From Alcaligenaceae bacterium CGII-47 (lineage in GTDB: Bacteria > Pseudomonadota > Gammaproteobacteria > Burkholderiales > Burkholderiaceae_B): a DNA stretch of 64,000 nt. The stretch covers positions 39,066 through 103,065 of the forward strand of contig JAHTBO010000001.1 of assembly GCA_019166125.1 (NCBI GenBank). The letters are read 5' to 3'. Positions within the stretch are counted from its first letter, which is position 1; each line of letters opens with the position of its first letter. The notes under the pieces are model-generated. The model worked only from the letters and a program-made list of their open reading frames with translations, had not been told where the DNA came from and did no database searches. Positions 35,191 to 43,703 of this stretch are shown one piece after another. Made by a program: the position numbers and the translations under genes.

Positions 35191-35872
35191 TAATCAGGAA
35201 ATTACCAAGTTCGATAGGGTGGCACAACTTTGGTGGGACCCTGAAGGCAAGATGGGCAATCTGCATGCCATCAATCCGCTACGCTTGAGATACATTATGG
35301 ATAGGATGGGCATCGCGCAGCCTAGAGTGCTGGATGTTGGCTGTGGTGGCGGAATTCTGACCGAAGCGCTCGCTAAGACTGGCGCACGGGTCACCGGCAT
35401 TGATCTGTCTCAGATGTCGCTGGATATCGCTCGCCAGCACGCGGATCAGCATGGTTTGGATATCGACTATCGCTACGAAAGTGCAGAGCAGCTCGCCCAG
35501 GAGCAGCCGGGTAGTTTCGATGTCGTGACTTGCATGGAGATGCTCGAGCATGTGCCCGACCCAGGCAAAGTAATCAAAGCCTGCGCTCAGTTGCTCAAGC
35601 CTGGCGGTCAGGCTTTTTTCTCCACGATCAACCGCACGCCAAAGGCGTTTCTGTTTGCGATCATTGCTGGTGAATACATTTTGCGCCTATTGCCGCGTGG
35701 TACCCACAGCTACCGCAAACTCATACGCCCACACGAGTTGTATGACTGGGCGAACGTCGGTGGCTTGACGTTCATGGGGGTGTCCAGCCTGATGTACAAC
35801 CCATTTCGCAAGACGTTCACGCTTGCCTCGGACAAGGCGGATGTCAACTACATGGCCTGTTTCGTCAAGTAA
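35168..35872 (+). CDS. ubiG: UbiG-like SAM-dependent O-methyltransferase
   Basis: 234 residues from the ATG at 35168. UbiG methylates hydroxyls of ubiquinone precursors. The family opening NADNQEITKFDRVAQLWWDP is present in short form at residues 6-24, SAM motif I VLDVGCGGGILTE at 54-66, DLSQ and the MEMLEHVPDP motif near 127-136, followed by FSTINRT and a C-terminal FVK. It overlaps the cyclase by 23 bases. A separate housekeeping ubiG would be expected elsewhere in a ubiquinone-making genome, so this copy may methylate the operon's own product. Confidence 0.85.
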   Translation: MTEFSNADNQEITKFDRVAQLWWDPEGKMGNLHAINPLRLRYIMDRMGIAQPRVLDVGCGGGILTEALAKTGARVTGIDLSQMSLDIARQHADQHGLDIDYRYESAEQLAQEQPGSFDVVTCMEMLEHVPDPGKVIKACAQLLKPGGQAFFSTINRTPKAFLFAIIAGEYILRLLPRGTHSYRKLIRPHELYDWANVGGLTFMGVSSLMYNPFRKTFTLASDKADVNYMACFVK

Positions 35873-35878
35873 GGGTGA

Positions 35879-36781
35879 ATGCTTATGAAACGTTTTCTTG
35901 CCCTGTCCAGATCGACCCACGGCATCTTGGACATTGCAATGCCAGGTTTCGTCGCTTTGCTCTGGCTGGGTGGTTTTCCACCCTGGCCGGTGCTACTGCT
36001 TTGTCTGCTCACTGCGGTGGCCGGTTATACCGCCATATACGCGTTGAACGACCTTGTTGGCGTTAAGGTCGATCAAGAAAAATTTGCGGGTCAAGGCATC
36101 AATCGTGGCTATTCGGTTGAAGCTTCCGACATGCGTTATCCCCTGGCGCAGAATTTGATCAGCATGCGCGGTGGTATCGCCTGGTTCTTGTTCTGGTATG
36201 GGTTGACGCTAGTCGGCGCTTATCAGCTCAACCCGGCTATTGTGATCATTGTCATTGCGGTCGCGGTGCTTGAGGCCATTTACTGCTTGCTGCTAAAGGT
36301 GACCTACTGGCGCACGCTTGTCAGTGGCCTGGTCAAGTCTGCCGGACCGATCGCCGCAGTCTATGTCGTGGCCCCAGACCCCTCCTTGCCACAGTTGCTA
36401 CTGCTGTTGGTCTGGCTGATGCTCTGGGAGATCGGCGGGCAAAATATCCCGGCTGACTGGAACGATATCGACGAAGACCGACGCGTCGGGGCCAAGACCA
36501 TTCCTTTGGTTTTTGGCCCAAGACGCGCTGGTATGGTTGTTGTTGTCACGCTGACGCTGACGGTCGTCATCAGTGCTTTTCTGCCGTTTATGTCCCCTCT
36601 GCCTTTAGGTTGGCCGTACCTGGTGGCTAGCATCACGGCTGGGTTTCTTCTATTGCTGTTGCCAGGCTTTAGGCTCCATCGGTCGCATGGCGCAGGCCAG
36701 GCTGCGGCGTTGTTCGACCGCGCCAGTCTCTACCCTTTGGCCCAATTGGTGATTATTTTGGTGGCGGTCGTGCTTACCTGA
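35879..36781 (+). CDS. UbiA-family prenyltransferase
   Basis: 300-residue integral membrane prenyltransferase, attaching a polyprenyl or isoprenoid chain to an acceptor. The first Asp-rich motif is NDLVGVKVD (residues 57-65, Asn57, Asp58, Asp65) and the second is DWNDIDED (193-200), both used to bind Mg-diphosphate. Several hydrophobic helices are visible throughout. The ATG may be 35879 or the in-frame 35885. It closes the operon 6 bases after the ubiG-like gene. The acceptor is probably the cyclitol or aromatic product of the preceding enzymes; ordinary 4-hydroxybenzoate use is less likely here. Confidence 0.82.
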   Translation: MLMKRFLALSRSTHGILDIAMPGFVALLWLGGFPPWPVLLLCLLTAVAGYTAIYALNDLVGVKVDQEKFAGQGINRGYSVEASDMRYPLAQNLISMRGGIAWFLFWYGLTLVGAYQLNPAIVIIVIAVAVLEAIYCLLLKVTYWRTLVSGLVKSAGPIAAVYVVAPDPSLPQLLLLLVWLMLWEIGGQNIPADWNDIDEDRRVGAKTIPLVFGPRRAGMVVVVTLTLTVVISAFLPFMSPLPLGWPYLVASITAGFLLLLLPGFRLHRSHGAGQAAALFDRASLYPLAQLVIILVAVVLT

Positions 36782-36818
36782 GCTGACCGCTGTATGTTTT
36801 ACATACTACGCCCCAAAT

Positions 36819-37523
36819 TCAAATGCCCAGATACGCTTTACGCAGCCGGTCGTCTTTCAGCAGTTCTGCACCCGTGCCAGACATCACGATCTGTCCATGT
36901 TCCAGCACATAAGCCCGGCTGGCGATGCTCAGCGAGCGATGTACGTCTTGCTCGACAAGGAAAATCGTGATGCCGCGTGCGTTGATTTCCGGTAGCTTTT
37001 CAAACACGGTTTCGACCATGATCGGCGCAAGTCCAATGGATGGCTCGTCTAATAACAATAGTTTCGGCCCAGTCATCAGCGCGCGGCCGATGGCCAGCAT
37101 CTGTTGTTCGCCGCCACTGAAAGAGCGGGCCAGTTGTTTTCGCCTGGACTCCAGCTTGGGGAACAGGGAATACACCCATGTCAGATTTTCACTACTGCGC
37201 TGTTTATCACACAGAATGTCACCCCCTATCAGCAGGTTGTCTTCCACTGTCATGTGGTTAAACAACCGTCGTCCTTCCATCACCTGTGCGATACCCAGTT
37301 TTGCTATTTGATGCGTTGGCAATTTGGTGATGTCTTGGCCGTTGAGCCAGACGTGGCCTTCGCGCGCAGGCAAGGTACCCATGATTGTGCGCACCAGAGT
37401 GGACTTGCCCGCACCATTGGCGCCGACGATACTGATGATCTCGCCTTGTTGGATAGACAGGGAAATGCTGCTGAGCACCTGGATGTCGCCATAGCCTGAA
37501 CTCAGGTTGTTAATTTCAAGCAT
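36819..37523 (-). CDS. livF: LIV-type ABC transporter ATP-binding protein (LivF), system 3
   Basis: 234 residues. Walker A GANGAGKST near residues 34-42, signature FSGGEQQMLAIGRAL and Walker B LLLLDEPSIGLAP; ends LRKAYLGI. Its stop lies 38 bases from the convergent UbiA stop. It is the last gene of a long minus-strand operon that begins near 46123. Overlaps livG by eight bases. Confidence 0.9.
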   Translation of the reverse strand: MLEINNLSSGYGDIQVLSSISLSIQQGEIISIVGANGAGKSTLVRTIMGTLPAREGHVWLNGQDITKLPTHQIAKLGIAQVMEGRRLFNHMTVEDNLLIGGDILCDKQRSSENLTWVYSLFPKLESRRKQLARSFSGGEQQMLAIGRALMTGPKLLLLDEPSIGLAPIMVETVFEKLPEINARGITIFLVEQDVHRSLSIASRAYVLEHGQIVMSGTGAELLKDDRLRKAYLGI

Positions 37524-38253
37524 GGGCGTGATGTCCTTTATATTGATCGCCTAGGTAGGCCGCGATGACTTCGGCACTGGAAGCTACCTGTTCTGGTTCG
37601 CCATCGGCGATTTTCTGCCCGTGATGGACGACGATGATGCGATCAGACAAGCGCATGATGGCCTGCATATTGTGTTCGATTACCAACACGCTCACGCCAT
37701 CGTCGCGCAGGCTTCTAACCAGATCCAGCATTTCTGTAATTTCGACTACATTCAGACCCGCCATGACCTCATCGAGCAGCAACAGCTTGGGCTGGGTCGC
37801 TAGCGCCTTGGCCACCTCTAGCCGTTTACGGCCAGCCAGCGTCAGGGTGTGCGCGACTTGTGCGGCACGGGGGCCGAGCCCAACGCGTTCAACCACACGC
37901 ATGGCTTGTTCTCGAGCCCGTCCAGTCGATCGGCAATGCAAAAAGGCACCGATCATGACGTTTTCCAGCACGGTCATCTCGCCAAAGGGGCGCACAATCT
38001 GATAAGTCCGTACCAGACCCGCTTCGCATATATCAGGCGCGGTAAGGCGATCGATGCGTTTATCGCGGAACCAGATCTGGCCATGAGTTGGGCTAAGGAA
38101 ACCCGACGCCATGGCAAATAAAGTCGTTTTGCCCGCACCGTTTGGGCCGATTAAGCCCACGATCTCGTTTTCTTTTACCTCAAAACTGACATTGTCAGTT
38201 GCGCGCAATCCACCGAAATGCATGGATACGTTCTTGTACTGGAGCAGGCTCAT
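37516..38253 (-). CDS. livG: LIV-type ABC transporter ATP-binding protein (LivG), system 3
   Basis: 245 residues. Walker A GPNGAGKTT (about residues 36-44), TYQIVRPFGEMTVLENV (Q-loop area), signature LTLAGRKRLEVAKAL and Walker B LLLLDEVMAGL, with IEHNM after it. The Walker B Pro is replaced by Val (DEVMAGL), a common LivG variant. Overlaps livM by four bases. Confidence 0.88.
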   Translation of the reverse strand: MSLLQYKNVSMHFGGLRATDNVSFEVKENEIVGLIGPNGAGKTTLFAMASGFLSPTHGQIWFRDKRIDRLTAPDICEAGLVRTYQIVRPFGEMTVLENVMIGAFLHCRSTGRAREQAMRVVERVGLGPRAAQVAHTLTLAGRKRLEVAKALATQPKLLLLDEVMAGLNVVEITEMLDLVRSLRDDGVSVLVIEHNMQAIMRLSDRIIVVHHGQKIADGEPEQVASSAEVIAAYLGDQYKGHHAHA

Positions 38254-39239
38254 GGTTTGGCCTCCGCGAGGGGCGAGGTGGGCTTGCGTTTGCTGCTGAA
38301 CAACCAGCCCAAGATGGCAAGCAAGCCTTGTGGTTGCAGGCGAATGACCAGCATCAGCAGCAAGCCATAAAGCAACATGTCAGCGCCCACCAAGCCGCCG
38401 GTCATGCGACGGGCAATGTCTTCTGCGGGCAGAAGCAGGGCCGCACCCAGGATGGGGCCCCAAAGTGTGCCTCGCCCACCTATGATGCAGATGACGGCAA
38501 TCACAATACTGGTATTCGCACCGAAGACCTTGTCGGGGCTGATGAATAGTACATACTGAGCATAAAACGTACCGCCCAGGGCTGTCAGGCCAGCGCTAAG
38601 CATTGCGGCATACAGTTTGTAGCGCGTCACGCGTACGCCCAGGGCTTCAGCCGCTTCCTGGTCGTTGCGAATGGCGGTTAGATAGAAGCCCATACGGCTG
38701 CCCAGAATGGCATGATTCAAATACGCGGCAATCAGTACAAACGCTAGAGCGACGAGATAATAAAAATATTTGCTGGTGTGTTGGAAGTACAGTATGGCAT
38801 CACCAAGCAAAGGCACTTCCATGCCGCGTGAGCCTTCCAGTAGGGTGTCTGCGTTTTCCACCAAGGTTTTAAGCACCATGCTGGCTGCCAGGGTTGCCAG
38901 TGCGTAATATGCGCCGCGCAGGCGAAAGCTGGCAGCGCCAATTAAAATAGCCGCCAATATTGCAAAGGCCGCGCCGGCAAACATCCCCAGCCATGGTGTC
39001 AGGCCCAATTTGGAAAATAGCCAGGTTGAGGTGTAAGCGCCGATGCCGAAGTACGCGGCATGGCCAAGGGATAACTGGCCGGCTATACCGCCAAGGATGT
39101 TCCAGGAAAGCGCCAGATAAGCGTACAGCAGCGCCAAAATACCCACAGACAAGAAATAGGTGTCTCCGTACGCCATGGGAAACAGCACGAGCGCCACAAG
39201 CGCTAATTTTCCAATGCGTGCAACAGATACAGAATTCAT
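38250..39239 (-). CDS. livM: LIV-type ABC transporter permease (LivM), system 3
   Basis: 329 residues. LivM hallmarks are GQLSLGHAAYFGIGAYTS near residue 54, FRLRGAYYALATLA near residue 105 and GGRGTLWGPILGA near residue 254, with a hydrophobic helix pattern throughout. It overlaps livH by one base. The C-terminus is positively charged (SSKRKP), consistent with a cytoplasmic end. Confidence 0.88.
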   Translation of the reverse strand: MNSVSVARIGKLALVALVLFPMAYGDTYFLSVGILALLYAYLALSWNILGGIAGQLSLGHAAYFGIGAYTSTWLFSKLGLTPWLGMFAGAAFAILAAILIGAASFRLRGAYYALATLAASMVLKTLVENADTLLEGSRGMEVPLLGDAILYFQHTSKYFYYLVALAFVLIAAYLNHAILGSRMGFYLTAIRNDQEAAEALGVRVTRYKLYAAMLSAGLTALGGTFYAQYVLFISPDKVFGANTSIVIAVICIIGGRGTLWGPILGAALLLPAEDIARRMTGGLVGADMLLYGLLLMLVIRLQPQGLLAILGWLFSSKRKPTSPLAEAKP

Positions 39240-40120
39240 TATTCTTTCTCCACGCCGAATAGACCAGAGGGGCGAAAATACAGGACAGCGAGGAAGAGTG
39301 CAAAAATCAACGCTTCGGTATAGGTGACGGGCATGAGCTGTCCGCCAACCGACTCAATAACCCCGACCATGATGCCTGCCCAGAATGCGCTGCCTACCGA
39401 GCCGATTCCGCCAAGCACGACGATGACGAAGGCGCGCAGACCAAATATGTCGCCCACGAAGGGGTTGACTGGATACAAGGGCAGCAGCAGTGCGCCAGCA
39501 ATGCCCAGCACAGCCAGGCCAAGTGCAAAAGAAACGCGGTAAATTGAGAAGGTATTGATGCCCAGTACGCTGGCGGCCTCGCGGTCCTGGCCTGTCGCGC
39601 GAATAGCGCGGCCGGTGCGCGTGTAGCGTAAAAATGCGACTAAGGCGAGCGTAGTGAGGCATGAAAATACAAAGCCAGCGATTTGCGGGTAGGTCAAGAG
39701 ATAATCATAGAAAAACAATATGTCATCATTCCACGAGCTGGCAACGGACTGATTCTCAGGTCCGACAGCAATCAGCATCAGGTGATCCAGCATGATCCAC
39801 AAGCCGGTGGTGAAAATCAATACGCTGATCGGTTCGCGTGCGGATTCGCGTTGATAGATGGGATCGATCAGCCATTTCTGGGTCAGGTAGCCCACGACAA
39901 ACAGTACGACAGCGGTAAATGGGATGGTTACCAGCGGATGAAAGCCCAGGTAATTGGACAGCCAAAGCGAGACGAACATCGATATCATCAAAAACGAGCC
40001 ATGAGCGAAGTTGATGATCTTCATGACACCGAACTGCAGGCTCAGCCCCAAGGCGATCAGTCCGTACAAGGCGCCGCTGGCAATACCGCTGAGCAAGGCT
40101 TGTATGAGTGTTGTGGTCAC
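39239..40120 (-). CDS. livH: LIV-type ABC transporter permease (LivH), system 3
   Basis: 293 residues beginning with GTG at 40120, which gives the expected N-terminus TLIQALLSGIASGALYGLIALG. KIINFAHGSFLMISMFV lies near residue 34 and GGIGSVGSAFWAGI near residue 238. The ribosome-binding site is weak. It follows the binding protein by about 100 bases and forms the channel with livM. Confidence 0.87.
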   Translation of the reverse strand: MTTTLIQALLSGIASGALYGLIALGLSLQFGVMKIINFAHGSFLMISMFVSLWLSNYLGFHPLVTIPFTAVVLFVVGYLTQKWLIDPIYQRESAREPISVLIFTTGLWIMLDHLMLIAVGPENQSVASSWNDDILFFYDYLLTYPQIAGFVFSCLTTLALVAFLRYTRTGRAIRATGQDREAASVLGINTFSIYRVSFALGLAVLGIAGALLLPLYPVNPFVGDIFGLRAFVIVVLGGIGSVGSAFWAGIMVGVIESVGGQLMPVTYTEALIFALFLAVLYFRPSGLFGVEKE

Positions 40121-40222
40121 TATAGGAGTCTCGGGTTGATGGCCATGCTGTGTGTGACAGCATGGCTGTAAATGAGTACCGCCTCGCGCTCACACGCGAG
40201 GCAGGGTTAAGCGTTGGCGGTA

Positions 40223-41485
40223 CTACTCGCTGGTGTCGGCCGGCCACACGATCTTGTAGTCTTTGGCCGCCAGATTTTCCGGCCATACCGTGCGGTATTC
40301 TTTGCCGTCGATCTGCTGCATTACATAGCGCTTTTCAGTGTTCTGGCCCGTTGCATCGATGACGATGTCGTAACCCAGCAGTTTGGTCACGTCTGTGCCT
40401 ACGATTTTGGTCGTCGCCAGTGCGTCGCGAATTGCCTTGGGATCAGCAGAGGCAGCACGCTCCAGTGCGTCTTTCAAGACCCACATGGCGCCATAGGCAC
40501 TGACGGACAATTCATTCGGATCAACCTTGTAAGTGGCTACAAATTCGTCCCAAAAACGCTGGGCAAACGGTGTGTTGATGGTCGAGGCATAGCCAGCCCA
40601 CCCATTTGTAGTGAATACCGTATTGGCTGTTTTTTCGCCAACCAGGGGAATAAAGCCACTATCGATCTGACCGGCAGCGCTGCCGATGTAGGCCATGCCG
40701 CCAACGCGCATTTGCGCGAGCAGCTTATGCAGCTGAACAGCATCCGCAGCATAGGAGGTCACTGTTACGACGTCAGGCTTGCGTCCTTTTACCTTCAGAA
40801 CAAGCGGGCGCAGGTCAGCGGTATTGGGCGGGTAGGCTTCATCCAGTACGATTTCCAGGCCCTGCTTTTTAAAACCTTCGCGCAATGTGTTGGCCATATC
40901 CTGACCCCAGTCTGTATTTTCATACAGCATGGCCACGGTTTTAGCCTGCTTGTCGGTTTTGCCGTTCATGTATTTAACGAACTCGACCATGCTATTCGCG
41001 TTATATGAGGCAGGCACCTGTGTCGGACGGAATACGTACTGGTAGCCTCGCTCGGTGATCTCCTTTTTAGCAGCCAGGTCGACGACCCAAGGCACCTTAT
41101 GTTTCTCTGCTACGGCGGTAGCGGGGAAGGTGACGGAGCTTTGGAATGCACCGATCAGGGCGGATACTTTGGCATTGGTGATCAGGCGCTCGGCTTCGGT
41201 AATGGCTACCTGAGGATCGCCCCGAGAGTCAGCTTCCAGTAGTTCGATTTTTGCGCCATCCAGGGATTTGATGCCGCCGTTCTCATTGATGTGCTTGACA
41301 GCAAGATGCGTCGCCCGGCTCATGTCACGGCCAATTGATGAGGCCGCGCTGGAGGACAGGGGGATCAGATAGCCTACCTTGACTGGGTCGGCCGCATGAG
41401 CGGAGAAACTAGAGCACACAGCAAGGGCAGTGGTTGTCAGACCTGCTGCCAGGGCTTTTAGGTTGAATCGCTTATGTCTTTTCAT
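40223..41485 (-). CDS. LIV-type ABC transporter substrate-binding protein, system 3
   Basis: 420 residues from the ATG at 41485, which has GAAGGAGATAAA upstream; an in-frame upstream codon at 41536 lacks this. The signal peptide (KRHKRFNLKALAAGLTT and a cleavage near SAHA|AD) is followed by VKVGYLIPLSSSAASSIG. Typical type-1 fold blocks follow. The gene is directly downstream of the beta-lactamase-family hydrolase, suggesting that the transporter's ligand is processed by the hydrolase, oxygenases and ligase of the same operon. Confidence 0.88.
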   Translation of the reverse strand: MKRHKRFNLKALAAGLTTTALAVCSSFSAHAADPVKVGYLIPLSSSAASSIGRDMSRATHLAVKHINENGGIKSLDGAKIELLEADSRGDPQVAITEAERLITNAKVSALIGAFQSSVTFPATAVAEKHKVPWVVDLAAKKEITERGYQYVFRPTQVPASYNANSMVEFVKYMNGKTDKQAKTVAMLYENTDWGQDMANTLREGFKKQGLEIVLDEAYPPNTADLRPLVLKVKGRKPDVVTVTSYAADAVQLHKLLAQMRVGGMAYIGSAAGQIDSGFIPLVGEKTANTVFTTNGWAGYASTINTPFAQRFWDEFVATYKVDPNELSVSAYGAMWVLKDALERAASADPKAIRDALATTKIVGTDVTKLLGYDIVIDATGQNTEKRYVMQQIDGKEYRTVWPENLAAKDYKIVWPADTSE

Positions 41486-41540
41486 GAGGTTTATCTCCTT
41501 CCTTGTTGACGTTAGGTGATGCTTTGTGGTGGACAAAAAT

Positions 41541-42746
41541 TCAAAGTGCTTGTTTCAGCACTTGGTAAGTAGCGGAAATCAGTCGGTCGGCGCGTTTGTT
41601 CAGTAACACACCCGGGCCCATGCCGTTCATGGTGTAAGCGAAGCCCATGCGGTATTGCGGGGATGCGAAGGCGACCGAGCCGCCTGCCCCGACATGCCCA
41701 AAGGCATCTTCGCCGATGCAGGCGCTATCAACGCCCAAGGCACGGTTATCCATTTCGCGCATAAACCCCGCGGCGAAACGCGTGGGCACTCGCAAGCAGG
41801 CGTCCTTATGCGTTGCTGAACTGATGCGTACGGCTTGGTCAAGCAAGTCGGCACGCAGTACTTCAACGCCGTTTCGCGTACCCCCGAGGGCGAGTGCACT
41901 GTACAAGCGTGCAAGGCTGCGGGCATTGGTGATGCCGCCGGCCGCACCGAGTTGTGCTGCGTGCCCGGCACGGCTATTAAAGCCAGCGGGGCGCCAGCCC
42001 CCAGTGTTGGTGAAGTACTTGGCCGTGACGCTGTCTGGCTCGTTGATCAGCGCAGCTTCGAACGCGTTGCGTGGGGTGTCAGAGGGGGCGGGCGGTACGA
42101 TAGTTGCGACCCGATGCTCCTGCGACTCGGGCAGGCCGATCCAGAAATCCAGCCCCAGGGGTGCAGCGATCTCACGAGAAAAAAACTCCCCTAAAGACAT
42201 GCCTGATTGTCGACGGACGATCTCGCCCACGAGCCAGCCAAAGGTTAGGCCGTGGTAACCCACTTGCGTGCCGGGTTCCCAGAACGGCGCCTCGCGCTCT
42301 AGGCAAGCAACCATATAGTCCCAGTCAAAGGCCGCATCATGCGGCAGCTTGTGACGAATAGCGGGTAGTCCTGCGCTGTGGTCCAGAAACATGCGGGGTG
42401 TGATCTCACGACGCAAGCTGTCGCCAAACGCAGGCCAATAATGTGCAACGGGGGTATCCAGGTCGAGCAGGCCGTGTTGCACGAGTCGGTGTGCGCACAG
42501 CGCAGTCGCTGGCTTGGTATTAGAGAATACGATCGCTATCGTATCTTCAGACCAAGGTGTCCGCGCGATTGGATCCGCGATGCCACCCCACAGATCAACC
42601 ACACTGCACCCGTTGACTTCAATTGCGATCGACGCGCCGATTTCGCCGTCCTCCAGAAAATTGGCCTCAAAGGCTTGGCGCACGGCGAAGTAGCTTTCGT
42701 GGCAGTAGCCTTCCACCGGTGATTGCGCTTGTGCTCTCGTCGTCAT
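41541..42746 (-). CDS. Beta-lactamase-family serine hydrolase (EstB-like esterase)
   Basis: 401 residues of the class C beta-lactamase/penicillin-binding fold. The catalytic SxxK is SNTK in AIVFSNTKPATALCAH (near residue 79); the YxN-like position is Tyr in QVGYHGLTFGWLVGE (near residue 165); and the C-terminal HVGAGGSVAF takes the KTG-like place. No signal peptide is evident, so a cytoplasmic esterase or amidase role is likelier than antibiotic resistance. It overlaps the PhyH gene upstream by four bases. Confidence 0.83.
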   Translation of the reverse strand: MTTRAQAQSPVEGYCHESYFAVRQAFEANFLEDGEIGASIAIEVNGCSVVDLWGGIADPIARTPWSEDTIAIVFSNTKPATALCAHRLVQHGLLDLDTPVAHYWPAFGDSLRREITPRMFLDHSAGLPAIRHKLPHDAAFDWDYMVACLEREAPFWEPGTQVGYHGLTFGWLVGEIVRRQSGMSLGEFFSREIAAPLGLDFWIGLPESQEHRVATIVPPAPSDTPRNAFEAALINEPDSVTAKYFTNTGGWRPAGFNSRAGHAAQLGAAGGITNARSLARLYSALALGGTRNGVEVLRADLLDQAVRISSATHKDACLRVPTRFAAGFMREMDNRALGVDSACIGEDAFGHVGAGGSVAFASPQYRMGFAYTMNGMGPGVLLNKRADRLISATYQVLKQAL

Positions 42747-43678
42747 CGGATGCGGGGCGCGCGCGCCGAAAAACCCAATAGATAACGCAGGTCATTGCTG
42801 AACCCAGCAGCGACTTCGGGGGGCATGGTCGATATAAAATCAGTAAATGGACGCAACCAGGACAGGTTGTAATTACACAGAATCGCACGGCGCGGCTTAT
42901 CCGTGTTGTTCGGCCCCGAGCGATGCCAAGTGTTAGAGAGCCACATGGCAACAGAGCCAGCCGGTCCGGTCAAAATCACCTCGTCATCGATCGGATCATT
43001 GCCCCAAGGGGGGGCTTTGCGTAGCTTATGGCTATATGGTTTGACCCGGGTCGCCCCGTTGTGCTCAGTGAAATCGTCCAGCAGCCAGACATTCTGCAAG
43101 GTCAGCGGGAATTCTGGCAGGGGTTCGGCAATCTGCCCTAACGGTGCGTCAACATGCCAGGAGCCGCCGCCGGTATGCGGCCCAATACTGGTTGACTGGA
43201 AGTCATGCAGATTGCAATCCTGACCGAGAATATTGCGCACTGCAGGCAGAATCAACGGGTTTTCGATCAGGGGCGCCAATTCGGGTGCCTTGCTGATCAG
43301 GTTCCACACGCGTTGCGATTTTCCGTAATCGAACATGGTCGGCAGGAATAGAAAGTTCTTGGATACCTTGCCGATTGCTTGCGGCCAAAGCGTATTGGCA
43401 TTCTGCCGACGGTAGTCCTGGATGCGGGCCACCAGACGATCCAGCTCAGCATCGTCAACCGTGTAGGCATTGCGGTAGTAGGTACGGATTTCCTCTTCGT
43501 CGGGAGCGGGATCTACGTCCTGTGGATAGTAGGGATTAGCCCGCTCTTGTGCCATCGTGCGTTCGGCGGCTGTTCTCGCCTTTTCAAGCATCTGGGCCGA
43601 TAGTACATTTTCTACGACGACATAGCCTTTATCGCTTAATTCTTTGCTGATGAACTCAATATCGTGGGGTGCTTTCAT
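42743..43678 (-). CDS. Phytanoyl-CoA dioxygenase (PhyH) family protein, copy A
   Basis: 311-residue Fe(II)/2-oxoglutarate-type dioxygenase. The metal triad is HVD in SWHVDAPLG (about residues 172-178) with the distal His in WHRSGPNN (about 251-258) followed by the 2-oxoglutarate-binding Arg in KPRRAILCNY. It lies between the ligase and the hydrolase in the operon. The family hydroxylates unactivated C-H bonds of small molecules; the substrate is unknown. The other PhyH gene, at 45269, is clearly different in sequence. Confidence 0.82.
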   Translation of the reverse strand: MKAPHDIEFISKELSDKGYVVVENVLSAQMLEKARTAAERTMAQERANPYYPQDVDPAPDEEEIRTYYRNAYTVDDAELDRLVARIQDYRRQNANTLWPQAIGKVSKNFLFLPTMFDYGKSQRVWNLISKAPELAPLIENPLILPAVRNILGQDCNLHDFQSTSIGPHTGGGSWHVDAPLGQIAEPLPEFPLTLQNVWLLDDFTEHNGATRVKPYSHKLRKAPPWGNDPIDDEVILTGPAGSVAMWLSNTWHRSGPNNTDKPRRAILCNYNLSWLRPFTDFISTMPPEVAAGFSNDLRYLLGFSARAPRIR

Positions 43679-43703
43679 GTGAATATATCCTCGCTCTAAA
43701 GAC

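Noticed and set aside
41541-42746. Beta-lactamase-fold protein as an antibiotic resistance gene
   Set aside because: No signal peptide, cytoplasmic operon context with oxygenases and a ligase; an esterase or amidase is more likely.
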